Below are positions 10,015-20,375 of a stretch of DNA of 64,000 nucleotides, in pieces (the stretch's first letter is position 1; every line of letters starts with the position of its first letter). The DNA lies in contig JAHEBQ010000023.1 in assembly GCA_024642205.1 (NCBI GenBank), positions 24,753-88,752 of the forward strand, written 5' to 3'. The DNA is from Planctomycetaceae bacterium. Its GTDB lineage: Bacteria; Planctomycetota; Planctomycetia; Pirellulales; Pirellulaceae. The notes below the pieces were generated by a model. It ran no database searches and had not been told where the DNA came from. It worked only from the letters and a program-made list of their open reading frames with translations. The translations under genes were made by a program, and so were the position numbers.

Positions 10015-10653
10015 TCAAGTCAATCGTCGGCGACGAACGACAAGTCCAACCAATCCACCGACAAGGAACATTGGTGTGGATGGTTCAGGAACGGCGGTGA
10101 CACGAATGATTCCGTTGGGGGCAATCGTCGTAAGCTGGCTTGTTCCCTGAAGAAAGTTTGTACTGAACGTATCGCCTTCGACAACGATCCCCGACAATCG
10201 AAAATCAATTTCGCCGGTTCCAAATCCCGTGGTATTAAAGACGATTGTCCCGATCAAACCGTCGGCTGAGACTAACGAACCTGTTTCGACAGTACTTTGT
10301 CGGATCAATTGATTGACGGATGGGTCAGACTGAATGGGGCTTGCCGATGCCCAAATCGTTCCAGTAATCAAATCGATTGAACTGATAACAGGTGTCGTAT
10401 CCGTACCGCCAAGAACGCTCCCGCCGTCGCCGACTTGGACATCCAATTCCATGAAGTCCGAACCACCATCGGCGACAATTCCTGTGGCAAACAAGTGAAC
10501 GACCTGATTCGCCGTTTCCGCCTGGAGATCAATATACAGTGTGCCGCCTTCATTGGTTCCGTAATTGATCGTGATATCAGCCATCGCTTGATTTGCGAAA
10601 ACGGCCAGACCAATAAGCACCAAGAAAGAAAGCAAGAAAAGTCGACGTTGCAT
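10015..10653 (-). CDS. PEP-CTERM sorting-domain protein
   Basis: A 212-residue exported protein of unknown function. From ATG 10653 it has a signal peptide (MQRRLFLLSFLVLIGLAVFA, cleavage near AMA). A beta-rich body follows, and the tail is VPEPSTPMFLVGGLVGLVVR plus an Arg cluster: the PEP motif, one hydrophobic helix and basic end recognised by exosortase-type sorting (family knowledge). The body (for example YGTNEGGTLYIDLQA) looks like other secreted planctomycete proteins with a cohesin-like or CBM-like fold, but I cannot assign it. An alternative start at 10695 places residues before the signal peptide. It converges on the M36-like gene with a 54-bp gap. No exosortase gene is in the window. 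Confidence 0.85.
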   Translation of the reverse strand: MQRRLFLLSFLVLIGLAVFANQAMADITINYGTNEGGTLYIDLQAETANQVVHLFATGIVADGGSDFMELDVQVGDGGSVLGGTDTTPVISSIDLITGTIWASASPIQSDPSVNQLIRQSTVETGSLVSADGLIGTIVFNTTGFGTGEIDFRLSGIVVEGDTFSTNFLQGTSQLTTIAPNGIIRVTAVPEPSTPMFLVGGLVGLVVRRRRLT

Positions 10654-11442
10654 TGTTGATCTCGTGTACAAATCATGTTGAAGTTCAAAGTTCAAGACTG
10701 CTGAGCCTATAATAATTGCCTTTTACCCGAATTGCGATCGGATTATCCGGTTTGAACCACTAAAATCGGGCGCAAATACGATGGTGGGCTCTCGAACCTC
10801 TCCCATACGTTGGGCCAACAGATGAAGTAGATGAAATTGAGCCACGTCGTCTTCCGCTCCCCGGACTGAAATTGTCGCGGATTTTGGCCGATTTTCGCTT
10901 TCCGCTGGTCCCAGTGGATTAGTCCAAAAGGGTCGAAGCTGGATGTTTCGGAACCACACTTGCCGGGCTTCGGTTGGGAGGGCCATGTTTCCAAAGGAGA
11001 GTTTCGGGTTTGCATCGCATGCCAGAATCGGCTTGGCTGCGATGCTTTCCGGGGCCAACTGAGGATTCTGATACCGAAGCAGTTTTTTCCTCCACCGCGA
11101 TCTCTGATGTTGTCGTGATCCGGGGATCAAACACGATTCGTGATATTGGCAGACACCATGAAAGTCGAATTTCAAACCCTGGGCGAAACCGAATCGGGAA
11201 CCATTTCGAAAACCGTGTCAGCCAGAATCCGATTCGAATCACAGAGTGGAATCCATTGTCGGGCACAATTCAGGTCCAATCCAAGTAAAAACGTAGACTG
11301 AACGAAAGCAATCCGCGATGCTGACGCGTAAGTCCCGACCCGACGATCGTTTGGGATCAGAATCCAGTCGTTGTTCACGTCCTATTTTATTATTTTTCTG
11401 GAACCAATCAGCAAAACTCAGTACTTTCCTTACAATGGAAAA
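10654..11442. other. about 790-bp region, possible remnant of a family-16-like domain
   Basis: No intact gene. On the minus strand at about 10925-10995, a frame reads GNMALPTEARQVWFRNIQLR. This resembles the last strand of DUF1080/3-keto-disaccharide hydrolase domains, which often end with a VWFRNI block, but the frame lacks the upstream part of such a domain and continues past the usual end. A decayed gene end is possible. The right part presumably holds the promoter of the sigma factor gene. Confidence 0.3.
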
Positions 11443-12189
11443 ATGTCTGATGGAAATGAAGCGGAAAAACTTGGAGGCAATCGTCAGTTTGCCACAACTC
11501 ACTGGAGTATCGTACGGGCGGTCAACCACGAGAATTCCGGCGCGGCGTCGAATGCGCTGCAAGAGTTGTGTCAGATATATTGGTATCCTTTGTATACCTA
11601 TGTGCGGCGACAAGGCTATGATGCAGATTCTGCGGCGGACTTGACCCAGGCTTTTTTCGCCGATTTACTCCAGCGCGAAGATCTCAAGAAGGTCGATCCC
11701 GAGCTTGGCAAGTTCCGGTCTTTTCTGTTAACCGCCCTGAAACACTTTCTGATCAATCAGTGGGACAAAGCGAAAACCCGGAAACGTGGTGGTGGCAAAC
11801 CGGTTTTATCGTTGGATTTCCGTGCCGCAGACGATCGATATCGGCTGGAGCCGTCGCACAACCAAACTCCGGATTTGATTTACCAGAGACAATGGGCCAG
11901 AACTCTTCTCAGTCGGGTTCAGATGGATTTAAGAGCGGAATTTGCCAAGCGTGGGAAAGCCCATCGATTCGATAAACTTCAGCATTTTCTTGCTGGGAAA
12001 AATGACGAAGAAACGCTTGCAATGGCCGCCAACGAACTCGAAATGACAGAGGTTGCCGTCAAAGTCGCACTCCATCGAATGCGCCAAAGGTTTGGCGAGA
12101 TTCTGAGGGCTGAAATCGAGCAAACGGTATCAACACCGGAAGAAGTCGACGCGGAAATTCAACAGTTATTCGATGTTTTGAGGAAATAG
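11443..12189 (+). CDS. planctomycete-type ECF RNA polymerase sigma factor
   Basis: A 248-residue sigma-70 family protein of the planctomycete ECF class recognised by FATTHWSIV near the N-terminus. Region 2 is visible in LQELCQIYWYPLYTYVRRQG and the following DLTQAFFADLL. Region 4 is near the C-terminus (EETLAMAANELEMTEVAVKVALHRMRQRF), the helix-turn-helix contacting the -35 element. It would recruit RNA polymerase to a dedicated promoter set. ATG 11443 (MSDGNE) is preferred over a 24-residue extension from 11371 that has no sigma features. The Ser/Thr kinase gene begins 93 bp downstream on the same strand; such pairs are frequent in planctomycetes, and the kinase is a likely activator or partner (inference). 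No anti-sigma factor is adjacent. Confidence 0.92.
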   Translation: MSDGNEAEKLGGNRQFATTHWSIVRAVNHENSGAASNALQELCQIYWYPLYTYVRRQGYDADSAADLTQAFFADLLQREDLKKVDPELGKFRSFLLTALKHFLINQWDKAKTRKRGGGKPVLSLDFRAADDRYRLEPSHNQTPDLIYQRQWARTLLSRVQMDLRAEFAKRGKAHRFDKLQHFLAGKNDEETLAMAANELEMTEVAVKVALHRMRQRFGEILRAEIEQTVSTPEEVDAEIQQLFDVLRK

Positions 12190-12282
12190 TCAAAAATTCC
12201 TGCCGATAAGTGTAACCATTCTGTCAAGATGCTTCTGTTGTGGTTGACGATTCCTCCAACCGTTCAACACGAAGTCAACACG

Positions 12283-14016
12283 ATGATTTTTCGAACAGCT
12301 GTCAATCCGAACCTGAATTGCCCGGAATGTGGCGCAGATCTTTCGGACAGTGCTCCCGGGACGCCTTGCTCCGCGTGTCTTCTGCAATTGGGAATGAAAA
12401 CCTGGGAGCAACGGGCGGGCGTGGGTAGCCTAGCAATGCAGCCTACCGCGGCACCGGTCGGCGTATCAGGCGGTGACATTCCTGTTGCCGAAGATCTCGC
12501 TGCAAAATTCCCCCAGTTGGAGATTCTGCATTTGGTCGGCAGCGGAGGAATGGGCGACGTGTACTGCGCGCGTCAAAAAAGCCTGAATCGACTGGTGGCA
12601 TTGAAGATCATTCGCCCGGAATCCCGGGAGCAGTTGGATTTTGCAGAACGGTTTATTCGCGAAGCGCGCGCCCTGGCACATCTGAGCCATCCCAACATTG
12701 TAACCGTGCACGACTTTGGACAGACTGACGACGTCTACTATTTCGTGATGGAATATGTCGATGGAATCAACCTCCGACAGATGTTACGGGCTGGAAAACT
12801 GAATCCAAGCCAAGCGCTTGAAATCGTTCCGGCCGTTTGCGACGCGCTTCAATACGCCCACGACAAAGGGGTCGTTCATCGGGACATCAAACCCGAGAAC
12901 ATCTTGGTGGATACCGATGGCAAAGTAAAAATTGCCGATTTCGGTTTGGCAAAACTCCTGGACAAAAAAACGGCGAATCCAGGATTGACCCAGGCGCATC
13001 AAGTCATGGGTACGATGCACTACATGGCTCCCGAACAGTTCGAACGACCACTCGACGTAGATCATCGCGCCGACATTTATTCCCTGGGAGTGGTGATTTA
13101 TGAATTGCTGACAGGAGAACTGCCACTGGGGCGATTTGCCGCCCCCTCCCAGAAAGTCTCGGTGGATGTGCGGATGGACGAAATCGTCCTGCACACGCTT
13201 GAGAAAGAACCGTCGCTCAGATACCAGCGAGTCAGCGACGTCAAATCGGACATGCAGTCCTTGAACTCGGTACAACGAAATAAAACTTACATGGCGGTGG
13301 ACTCCCCCGGCGAGCATTTTCAGCACAGTATTTCCCGGCCCGTTGCGCCGATCAAGCAGAAGTTCACGAGTCCGGTTTTGCCGGGTCCCTTTCCTCGGGG
13401 TGGCTTCTTTTCTGTATTGACCAATCCACAGTCATACCGGAATGTAGTTTACCTGCTCCTCTCATTTCCGCTAGGGATTATCTATTTTGTATTGACCGTC
13501 GTCGGGCTATCGGTAGGAATTGGAACACTAATCATTTGGGTGGGTGCTTTTGTCTTGTTGGCGACATTCCTGATGATCCGTGGACTTACCGCGATCGAAC
13601 GCAAACTCGCGGCCGGATTGCTTCAAACCACGATCCCGTCGCGAATAATGCCTTATCCGACTCGTCCGACAGCGGAAACATCGGCCTTTGAAAAAGCCAA
13701 GTCGTTGATTTTCTGTCGCGAGAACTGGGCGGGAATTGCCTTCCTGTTACTCAAGTTGCCACTGGGGATTGTGTCGTTCGTGTTAACCGTCGCATTGATT
13801 CCTGTTTCGCTTGCACTCTCGATCTTGCCGCTGGCTACGACGTTCAGTCTGGGCAATTTGCGAATGGGTTCCTGGGTGATCGATTCACCGGTCGAGGCGG
13901 CTCCGTTTGCGGTGGTCGGAGTTTTATTGCTGTTTTTTTCACTGCACATTCTTAACGGGATGGCCTGGCTTCATGCTCAGTGGGCGAAACTCTGTTTGAA
14001 GCGATTGCCAAAGTAG
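12283..14016 (+). CDS. membrane Ser/Thr protein kinase with zinc ribbon and C-terminal sensor-like domain
   Basis: A 577-residue Hanks-type kinase. The N-terminus has a zinc ribbon (CPEC 13-16, CSAC 29-32). The kinase domain shows the glycine loop GSGGMGDVY (from about 84), Lys108 in VALKII, HRDIKPENIL with catalytic Asp201, DFGLAKLL with Asp219, and APEQFE. After a linker, residues about 385-577 contain several long hydrophobic stretches (VVYLLLSFPLGIIYFVLTVV and a second similar block), resembling the Putative sensor domain (PF13796) best known from actinobacterial histidine kinases. ATG 12283 (MIFRTA) is preferred over 12229. It follows the ECF sigma gene by 93 bp, so it probably couples a membrane signal to that sigma factor. 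The PF13796 match is by eye. Confidence 0.9.
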   Translation: MIFRTAVNPNLNCPECGADLSDSAPGTPCSACLLQLGMKTWEQRAGVGSLAMQPTAAPVGVSGGDIPVAEDLAAKFPQLEILHLVGSGGMGDVYCARQKSLNRLVALKIIRPESREQLDFAERFIREARALAHLSHPNIVTVHDFGQTDDVYYFVMEYVDGINLRQMLRAGKLNPSQALEIVPAVCDALQYAHDKGVVHRDIKPENILVDTDGKVKIADFGLAKLLDKKTANPGLTQAHQVMGTMHYMAPEQFERPLDVDHRADIYSLGVVIYELLTGELPLGRFAAPSQKVSVDVRMDEIVLHTLEKEPSLRYQRVSDVKSDMQSLNSVQRNKTYMAVDSPGEHFQHSISRPVAPIKQKFTSPVLPGPFPRGGFFSVLTNPQSYRNVVYLLLSFPLGIIYFVLTVVGLSVGIGTLIIWVGAFVLLATFLMIRGLTAIERKLAAGLLQTTIPSRIMPYPTRPTAETSAFEKAKSLIFCRENWAGIAFLLLKLPLGIVSFVLTVALIPVSLALSILPLATTFSLGNLRMGSWVIDSPVEAAPFAVVGVLLLFFSLHILNGMAWLHAQWAKLCLKRLPK

Positions 14017-14281
14017 TGAAAACAGGGTGCAGCATTCTTCTACGACGAAATCGACCTGTGCGAGAGTAGCCAAACTACCAATCTTGGGACAATCGAATGG
14101 ACGAGTCTCCCCGGGGAAACCGTTTCAAGTTATTTTCAGCGTCAGTGAAACTACCGACAGATCCAATCGGTACACCATTGTGGTCCCCGCTTGAATTCCG
14201 ATTCACCCGGGTTTCAACTGGTATTTTGCAAACACGCCAGTGAATCGTTCCCAAGCTTGTCATCTCACACAGAGGAAATCC

Positions 14282-16183
14282 ATGTCGACCCAACCCAGCC
14301 GATCCATCGTATTGACTGCGATGGCGTTTTTACTTGCTTCTGGCCAAGCGGTTTTCTGCCAGCAAAAAGCCGTCCAGCAGTACACCATCGAACAGTTTCT
14401 CAAAACAACCAGCTTTGCCGGTGCGTCTTTTTCACACGACAACTCGAAAATTCTTGTCAGTTCAGATTCCACCGGGGTCTTCAATGCTTATTCGATCGAC
14501 ATCGAAACCGGCACGATGACTGCGCTCACCGATTCGAAAAAAGACTCCATTTTCGCGATCAGCTACTTTCCCAATGACGATCGGTTTTTCTACACCTCGG
14601 ATCAAGGTGGAAACGAACTCAACCACGTCTACGTTCACATGAACGATGGAACATCGCAAGACATGACGCCAGGGGAAGATTTGAAGGCCAGTTTTGCTGG
14701 ATGGTCCTGCGACGATTCAAAGTTCTATATTACGACGAACGAGCGAGACCCTCGTTTCTTCGATGTTTACGAGTATGACGCCGGTGACTTCACCCGCGCG
14801 ATGATCTATCAAAACGATGATGGATACTTCCCGGGAGGGATTTCTCCCGACGGCCAGTTGATTGCATTGACCAAGGTTGAAACGCGAGACAATAGTGACG
14901 TGTTTATTTTCGACCGCCAGGATAAATCGACCCGATGCGTGACTCCCCATGAAGGAGACATCAGCCACTCACCCGCAGACTTCACGCCAGACAGCAAGAG
15001 CCTTTTGATCACAACCGACAAGGAGAGTGAATTTCAGTACCTCGTTCAAATTGACCTGACAAGTGGTGATCAAAAACAGATCGCAAAATTCGATTGGGAT
15101 ATCAGTGGTGCGGGGTTCAGCAAGCACGGGAAATATTTCGAAGTCAACGTCAATGAAGATGCAAAAACCAGGGTGCTGCTTTACGAGTACCCGTCGATGC
15201 AAGAGATCGATCTTCCGCAGATCCAGGGGGCCAGTATCTCAAGCACTTCGCTTTCACGAGATGAAACGCGTGTTGCCATGTATGCGACCAGCGGCAGGAT
15301 GCCCAGCGACTTGTTCTATTACGATTTCACCGATAAGCCGGCCCGGCAATTGACACGATCATTAAACCCGGAAATCAACCCGGACGACCTGGTTGACGGC
15401 GATGTGGTTCGTTTCAAGTCGTTTGACGGACTCGAAATCCCCGGAATCGTCTACCTTCCGCATTCCGCGACCGAGGCGAACAAGGCTCCTGCGCTCGTAT
15501 GGGTGCACGGCGGCCCTGGCGGGCAATCGACGCTGGGGTACAGAGGTTTAATTCAGTATCTCGTCAACCACGGTTACGCGATTTATGCGATTAACAACCG
15601 GGGTAGTAGCGGATACGGCAAGACCTTTCAACAACTCGATGACCAAAAACACGGCGAAGGGGACCTGGACGATTGCGTCAGTAGCAAATCAATGTTGATC
15701 GGGACCGGTAAAGTTGATCCAGATCGAATCGGTATCATTGGAGGGAGTTATGGAGGATACATGGTCTGTGCGGCAATGGCATTTCGTCCCGAAGAATTTA
15801 AGGTCGGCGTTGATATCTTTGGCGTTACGAACTGGGCGAGAACCGTTCAGAACATTCCCCCATGGTGGGAAGCCCAACGGAAATCCCTCGAAAAGGAATT
15901 GGGCGATTTTGACGATACTGAGTACTTCCGAAAAATCTCGCCGCTGTTCCACGCCGAAAACATCAAGCACCCGATGATGGTTCTTCAGGGAGCCAATGAC
16001 CCACGGGTTATCAAAGCTGAATCCGACGACATGGTCGAAGCAGTCCGCCAAAACGGCGTTTCCGTTGAATACCTGGTCTTCGACGACGAAGGCCACGGGT
16101 TCCGCAAGAAACAAAACCAGCTCCGTGGCTATCAAGCGATTTTGAATTTCTGCGAAAAATACTTGGCTCCTGAAAAAGAGTAA
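14282..16183 (+). CDS. S9 prolyl-oligopeptidase-family serine peptidase
   Basis: A 633-residue exported peptidase. It has a signal peptide ([20 protein letters not shown], cleavage near VFC-QQ), then a seven-bladed beta-propeller of WD40-like/TolB-like repeats (about 40-390), and a C-terminal alpha/beta hydrolase. The catalytic triad is visible: Ser489 in GGSYGGYM, Asp573 in GANDPRV and His605 in DDEGHGF. The oxyanion-site HGGPGGQ lies just before. The family cleaves short peptides, often after Pro or as acylaminoacyl- or dipeptidyl-peptidases; the exact specificity cannot be read here. The start is supported by AGAGGAAA about 8 bp upstream. It stands alone, likely feeding on peptides in the periplasm. 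Confidence 0.93.
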   Translation: MSTQPSRSIVLTAMAFLLASGQAVFCQQKAVQQYTIEQFLKTTSFAGASFSHDNSKILVSSDSTGVFNAYSIDIETGTMTALTDSKKDSIFAISYFPNDDRFFYTSDQGGNELNHVYVHMNDGTSQDMTPGEDLKASFAGWSCDDSKFYITTNERDPRFFDVYEYDAGDFTRAMIYQNDDGYFPGGISPDGQLIALTKVETRDNSDVFIFDRQDKSTRCVTPHEGDISHSPADFTPDSKSLLITTDKESEFQYLVQIDLTSGDQKQIAKFDWDISGAGFSKHGKYFEVNVNEDAKTRVLLYEYPSMQEIDLPQIQGASISSTSLSRDETRVAMYATSGRMPSDLFYYDFTDKPARQLTRSLNPEINPDDLVDGDVVRFKSFDGLEIPGIVYLPHSATEANKAPALVWVHGGPGGQSTLGYRGLIQYLVNHGYAIYAINNRGSSGYGKTFQQLDDQKHGEGDLDDCVSSKSMLIGTGKVDPDRIGIIGGSYGGYMVCAAMAFRPEEFKVGVDIFGVTNWARTVQNIPPWWEAQRKSLEKELGDFDDTEYFRKISPLFHAENIKHPMMVLQGANDPRVIKAESDDMVEAVRQNGVSVEYLVFDDEGHGFRKKQNQLRGYQAILNFCEKYLAPEKE

Positions 16184-16495
16184 CCTTCCCCAGTCGGACA
16201 AAAAGCCGGACGGCAGGGCAGCGATTCCCCGGCACATTCACCCGGTCGAAAACCGTTGCCACCGACGGCAGGAATGACGTGAGATGGTTCCTTGTTGTCC
16301 ATCGGTCCCTTGGAAGAAGGGCCCCTGCAGGAATGGCCCGGACTGGATGAAAACACGTCAATTTTGTGCCGACGTGAATTTTGCTTCTTCAAGGTGGAGA
16401 ACAGGCCGGTTACAAGATAAGATTACGCCGAAACCTGTTCATCGCAAAAATCGACCTCCGGGTCGACGCGAATCAGCCTATCCGGGAGCCGGCGA
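16184..16495. other. intergenic spacer
   Basis: 312 bp between two plus-strand genes; no gene, repeat or convincing terminator recognised. Confidence 0.4.
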
Positions 16496-19093
16496 ATGAA
16501 GACTCAATTTCGAATTCCTCGGGCAACAAAATTTTGCGTCTCAAACGCCGGTTTGGCGGCTCTCGTTTTCCTGACGTCGATTTGCGCTGCCAGTTCATGT
16601 TATTCGCGACAGGTTGAGTGTGTTGTTCTCAGTGCAGCGAATTGGGACGAGTTCGCTCCCCTGGGCAAAGAAGTCGATGCGATTTACGGAGATATTGTAC
16701 TCCGCAACGAAAAGATTATTGCTGTCATTGCTCAGCCTTCCAGCAAGCGAAACGCCAATATGACGGTACGCGACGTGGGCGGCTCCATCATTGACTTGAC
16801 GTCGCGGTCCGAACCGAACGATCAGCTCAGCTGCTTTTATCCAGGTGGTAACCAACTGGTCTTTCATGACGCGGATAGTGTCAGGTTTACTACGATTCGC
16901 GAGACAGATGGCGTGGTCAAGTCGCGCCAGGTTGCGGTCGACGGAAAGACTGTCGCGGGAGCGCTCCCGGCGATGGTGATCTACCGTCTCAATTCGGGTG
17001 ATACATTTCTGACAGTTTCAACATCGATTTCGAACGAATCGGAATCCAGGATGGCGTTTAATTTTCCCGATTCGGTTCGGGCGGACCGAACCTTCCAGTC
17101 GCGGGTTTCCCAGGACAACCGGTTGGTCGCGTTCTATGACCCCTCGTTCCATCAAGCCTACGGTATTTTTGGAGTGGGGGAGCTGCCAGTAATTGAATTC
17201 CCCAAACCAAAGAACGACCGCAACAAAGACTGGTACTACCGCAGCACCGCGGGGGAACCACAGGAAATTGCCACCGGGGATTCCCTTCAATGGGAAAGAT
17301 ACATTTTTCCCGCCAAAGACGATCTTGAACTGGATGTGATTGCCGATCAACTTCGGGTTGCCGAAGGAAATCGAATCGAACGAGTCCCCATGGAATTATT
17401 CGTTCGCGACAAAACAGGGCCAGTCGAGGACGCAGCGGTGACGATTCGGCAAAATGGAAAGAGCATCGGTTTTTCCCGGACCGATCATACCGGAAAACTG
17501 ATTGCGAGCCTTGAGCCACTCGAATTTGAGATCGTTGTTGATTCGGATGGGCGTGAAAAGTTGGGAGCGATATTTCAATTCGACAAGTCGAGAATGACGA
17601 CGATCGAGCTGACTTCCCTTGGTGTCATCGAGGCACAAATCACAGATGGAAAGGGAAATCCCATCGCCTGCAAAGTTGCGTTTCACGGACTGGATGGAAC
17701 CGCCGATCCAGATTTTGGACCCGATAGTCGGGCCATCGCGGTCCAAAATCTTCGTTATTCCGCGAACGGAGAATTCAAACAATCACTTGGGCCAGGCAAG
17801 TATGACGTGATTGTCAGTCACGGGCCGGAATTTGATGCGGTCGTACAGCAACTGGAGGTGACGGCGGGACTGGTAACGAAGCTCAATGTGACGCTGAATC
17901 GCACGGTCGATACGACGGGTTGGGTAAGTACCGAATTTCACAGTCACTCCTCTCCTTCAGGTGACAACACCAGTGATCAGTTGGGTCGCGTACTGAATTT
18001 ACTGGCCGAGCAATTCGATTTTGCGCCTTGTACAGAACACAACCGAATCGACAGCTATCGGCCTCACCTCGAGAAATTGAACGCCCAGCATCGGATGGCG
18101 ACTTGCCCCGGAATGGAACTCACCGGCACACCTTTGCCGATAAATCATCAAAATGCCTTTCCAATGATCATGCGTCCACGAACTCAGGATGGCGGCGGTC
18201 CAACGACCGCCGTTGATCCGGTGGTCCAGGTTGAACGTTTAAAGCTGTGGGATAATGGGAGTGAGAAACTGGTTCAAATGAATCACCCGAACCTCGTTGC
18301 TATCCTGGGCGACCGGGATTCCAACGGCGAAGCAGATGAAGGCTTCGGCAGAATGTTTGGTTATGTTGATGTGGTTGAAGTGCATCCATTGAGTGCAATA
18401 TTCGAAGAAGTTACCGAACTGCCCCAGCCAGGCAAACGGGGCAACGTGATTTTTAACTGGATGCAGATGTTAAATCTTGGTTATCGCGTTCCAGGTGTCA
18501 TCAATGCGGATGCTCATTACAATTTTCACGGATCAGGATACCGGAGGAACTTTGTCCAATGTTCCACGGATGATCCGGCAAGCATTGACCCGTTGGAAAT
18601 CGTGAGGAACTCCGCCGCCGGCCGGGTGTTGATGAGCAACGGTCCGTTTGTAACGGTTCAAGCCCACGGCAAGGGCCCGAAAGAAGAGGACGTGACCGGA
18701 CAGATTGGCGACAGGATCGTCGCCAAAAAAGACAGCCTGAAACTGGACGTCAAAGTGCAATGCCCAAATTGGTTCGATATCAACCGGGTCCAGGTCGCCG
18801 TAAATGGTCGACTGAAGAAGGAGCTCAACTTTACCCGCCGCGAAACGAGTCAAATGTTTGCCGATGGCGTTGTAAAGTTTCAGCAGACGATCGACGTGCC
18901 GCTTCTGGAAGACTCCCATTTGATTGTCATTGTCGCTGGCGAAGGATTGCAATTGGGCCGAGTCATGGGGCCCGAGCATGGTCTCACGATGCCAATCGCG
19001 GTTACCAATCCGATTTACGTCGACATTGACAACGATGGCTTCCAACCCAACCGCGATCTGTTGGGGGCGCCGATATTGATGCCCCAGAAGTAG
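16496..19093 (+). CDS. exported CehA/McbA-family PHP metallohydrolase
   Basis: An 865-residue protein with an N-terminal signal peptide (cleavage near SSCYSRQ). Beta-rich domains follow (about 40-470), including a carboxypeptidase-regulatory-like segment (VIEAQITDGKGNPIACKVAF). The C-terminal PHP-type domain starts at WVSTEFHSHSSPSGDN, with the His-x-His pair at 482 and 484, then FAPCTEHNRID, ATCPGMELTG, MNHPN and INADAHYN: the metal-ligand pattern of CehA/McbA-like phosphoesterases or amidohydrolases. Members are named after carbaryl hydrolases, but most planctomycete copies have no known substrate, so the reaction is open. The FG-GAP protein follows 43 bp downstream, suggesting co-transcription and a shared extracellular role. 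Confidence 0.85.
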   Translation: MKTQFRIPRATKFCVSNAGLAALVFLTSICAASSCYSRQVECVVLSAANWDEFAPLGKEVDAIYGDIVLRNEKIIAVIAQPSSKRNANMTVRDVGGSIIDLTSRSEPNDQLSCFYPGGNQLVFHDADSVRFTTIRETDGVVKSRQVAVDGKTVAGALPAMVIYRLNSGDTFLTVSTSISNESESRMAFNFPDSVRADRTFQSRVSQDNRLVAFYDPSFHQAYGIFGVGELPVIEFPKPKNDRNKDWYYRSTAGEPQEIATGDSLQWERYIFPAKDDLELDVIADQLRVAEGNRIERVPMELFVRDKTGPVEDAAVTIRQNGKSIGFSRTDHTGKLIASLEPLEFEIVVDSDGREKLGAIFQFDKSRMTTIELTSLGVIEAQITDGKGNPIACKVAFHGLDGTADPDFGPDSRAIAVQNLRYSANGEFKQSLGPGKYDVIVSHGPEFDAVVQQLEVTAGLVTKLNVTLNRTVDTTGWVSTEFHSHSSPSGDNTSDQLGRVLNLLAEQFDFAPCTEHNRIDSYRPHLEKLNAQHRMATCPGMELTGTPLPINHQNAFPMIMRPRTQDGGGPTTAVDPVVQVERLKLWDNGSEKLVQMNHPNLVAILGDRDSNGEADEGFGRMFGYVDVVEVHPLSAIFEEVTELPQPGKRGNVIFNWMQMLNLGYRVPGVINADAHYNFHGSGYRRNFVQCSTDDPASIDPLEIVRNSAAGRVLMSNGPFVTVQAHGKGPKEEDVTGQIGDRIVAKKDSLKLDVKVQCPNWFDINRVQVAVNGRLKKELNFTRRETSQMFADGVVKFQQTIDVPLLEDSHLIVIVAGEGLQLGRVMGPEHGLTMPIAVTNPIYVDIDNDGFQPNRDLLGAPILMPQK

Positions 19094-19136
19094 GCTAGAG
19101 CGTGGTAATTAACGGGACGATAGGGACTAAAATAAA

Positions 19137-20375
19137 ATGCGAGTTTCGTTTGCTGATATTCTCAGGCTGGTTTCCATGGTGATCGCGTCGATCGGGACGT
19201 TGAATTCGCATTCTCATGCTCAACAGCATTGGCATCGACATACGATCGACCAGTCGTCGGAGGGGGCCGACGGTGTCCGCTTGGCAGATTTCGACGAAGA
19301 CGGATTGACGGACATTGTCACGGGATGGGAGCAGGGAGGAATCGTTCGTGTTTACAGGAATCCCGGACATTCAGCGTCAAAGAAGCCGTGGCCTGCCGTG
19401 ACCGTGGGCCCAGCAACCTCAGTCGAGGATGCTGTATTCGTTGACCTTGATGCAGACGGGAATCTCGACGTCATTAGTTGCTGTGAAGGCGAAACAAAAC
19501 AGGTGTTTGTACACTGGGCACCTGAGCTGGCCGGCTATTTGGACGAAAGGAAATGGACAACGGATTCGTTTCCCGAGGTTGCCGGCCGAACTCGCTGGAT
19601 GTTCTGCTTGCCAATGGATGTCGATGGTTCCAATGGAATTGATCTTGTCATTGGTTCCAAAGATCCCAATGGCCAAGTCGGCTGGCTTGAATCTCCTCCT
19701 TTGAAATCCGCACGAGACTTGTCCCAGTGGAAGTACCATCAATGGCAGGATGCGGGTTGGATCATGTCGCTCCGATCATTTGATCTTGACGGCGATAACG
19801 ATCTGGATGTGCTGGTTTCGGATCGGAAAGGTAGCCGGCGCGGTGTTTATTGGCTGGAAAATCAAAACGACAAATCAATCGCGCAACAATGGAATCGGCT
19901 TGACGTCGGTGGCGAAAAGCACGAATGCATGTTCCTGGACGTGATCCAACATCCTAACGGCAAACCAACCATCGTTTGTCCAACGCGCGACGGCGAACTG
20001 CTCATCTTTGTGGGGCAACAACCAGTGACATCAATTCCAAATCCGTTTGGCGTCAAGTCCGGAAAAGGTGCCGCCTGGGGTGACATGAATTTAGACGGTC
20101 GAATGGACATTGTTCACACCACCAATACCGGAGCAATGGAGACCAAAGTCGCGGGTGTCTCGTTACTGCTTGGCCCGGGTCAACTTGCACCGACCGCGCA
20201 GGAAAACGAAAAACAAGCCTGGACGTCCCGGGCAATCAGCGATCATGAAGGGACGAAGTTTGACCGAATCGAGTTGCTGGACCTGGATGGGGACGGCGAT
20301 CTCGATGTCCTGACGTGCGAAGAACGGGACAATTTGGGCGTGATTTGGTATGAGAACCCGATTCGAAAACCTTGA
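19137..20375 (+). CDS. exported FG-GAP/VCBS-repeat beta-propeller protein
   Basis: A 412-residue secreted protein. After a signal peptide (MRVSFADILRLVSMVIASIG, cleavage near SHAQ), calcium-binding FG-GAP/VCBS blades repeat: RLADFDEDGLTDIVTGWEQ, VFVDLDADGNLDVISC, SFDLDGDNDLDVLVSDR, WGDMNLDGRMDIVHT and LLDLDGDGDLDVLTCEE. Each has the DxDxDGxxD loop. Such propellers bind ligands or partner proteins outside the cell; no catalytic residues are evident. It is 43 bp behind the PHP-domain gene, so both are probably one operon. A homologous architecture occurs at 28267-29496. Confidence 0.88.
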   Translation: MRVSFADILRLVSMVIASIGTLNSHSHAQQHWHRHTIDQSSEGADGVRLADFDEDGLTDIVTGWEQGGIVRVYRNPGHSASKKPWPAVTVGPATSVEDAVFVDLDADGNLDVISCCEGETKQVFVHWAPELAGYLDERKWTTDSFPEVAGRTRWMFCLPMDVDGSNGIDLVIGSKDPNGQVGWLESPPLKSARDLSQWKYHQWQDAGWIMSLRSFDLDGDNDLDVLVSDRKGSRRGVYWLENQNDKSIAQQWNRLDVGGEKHECMFLDVIQHPNGKPTIVCPTRDGELLIFVGQQPVTSIPNPFGVKSGKGAAWGDMNLDGRMDIVHTTNTGAMETKVAGVSLLLGPGQLAPTAQENEKQAWTSRAISDHEGTKFDRIELLDLDGDGDLDVLTCEERDNLGVIWYENPIRKP

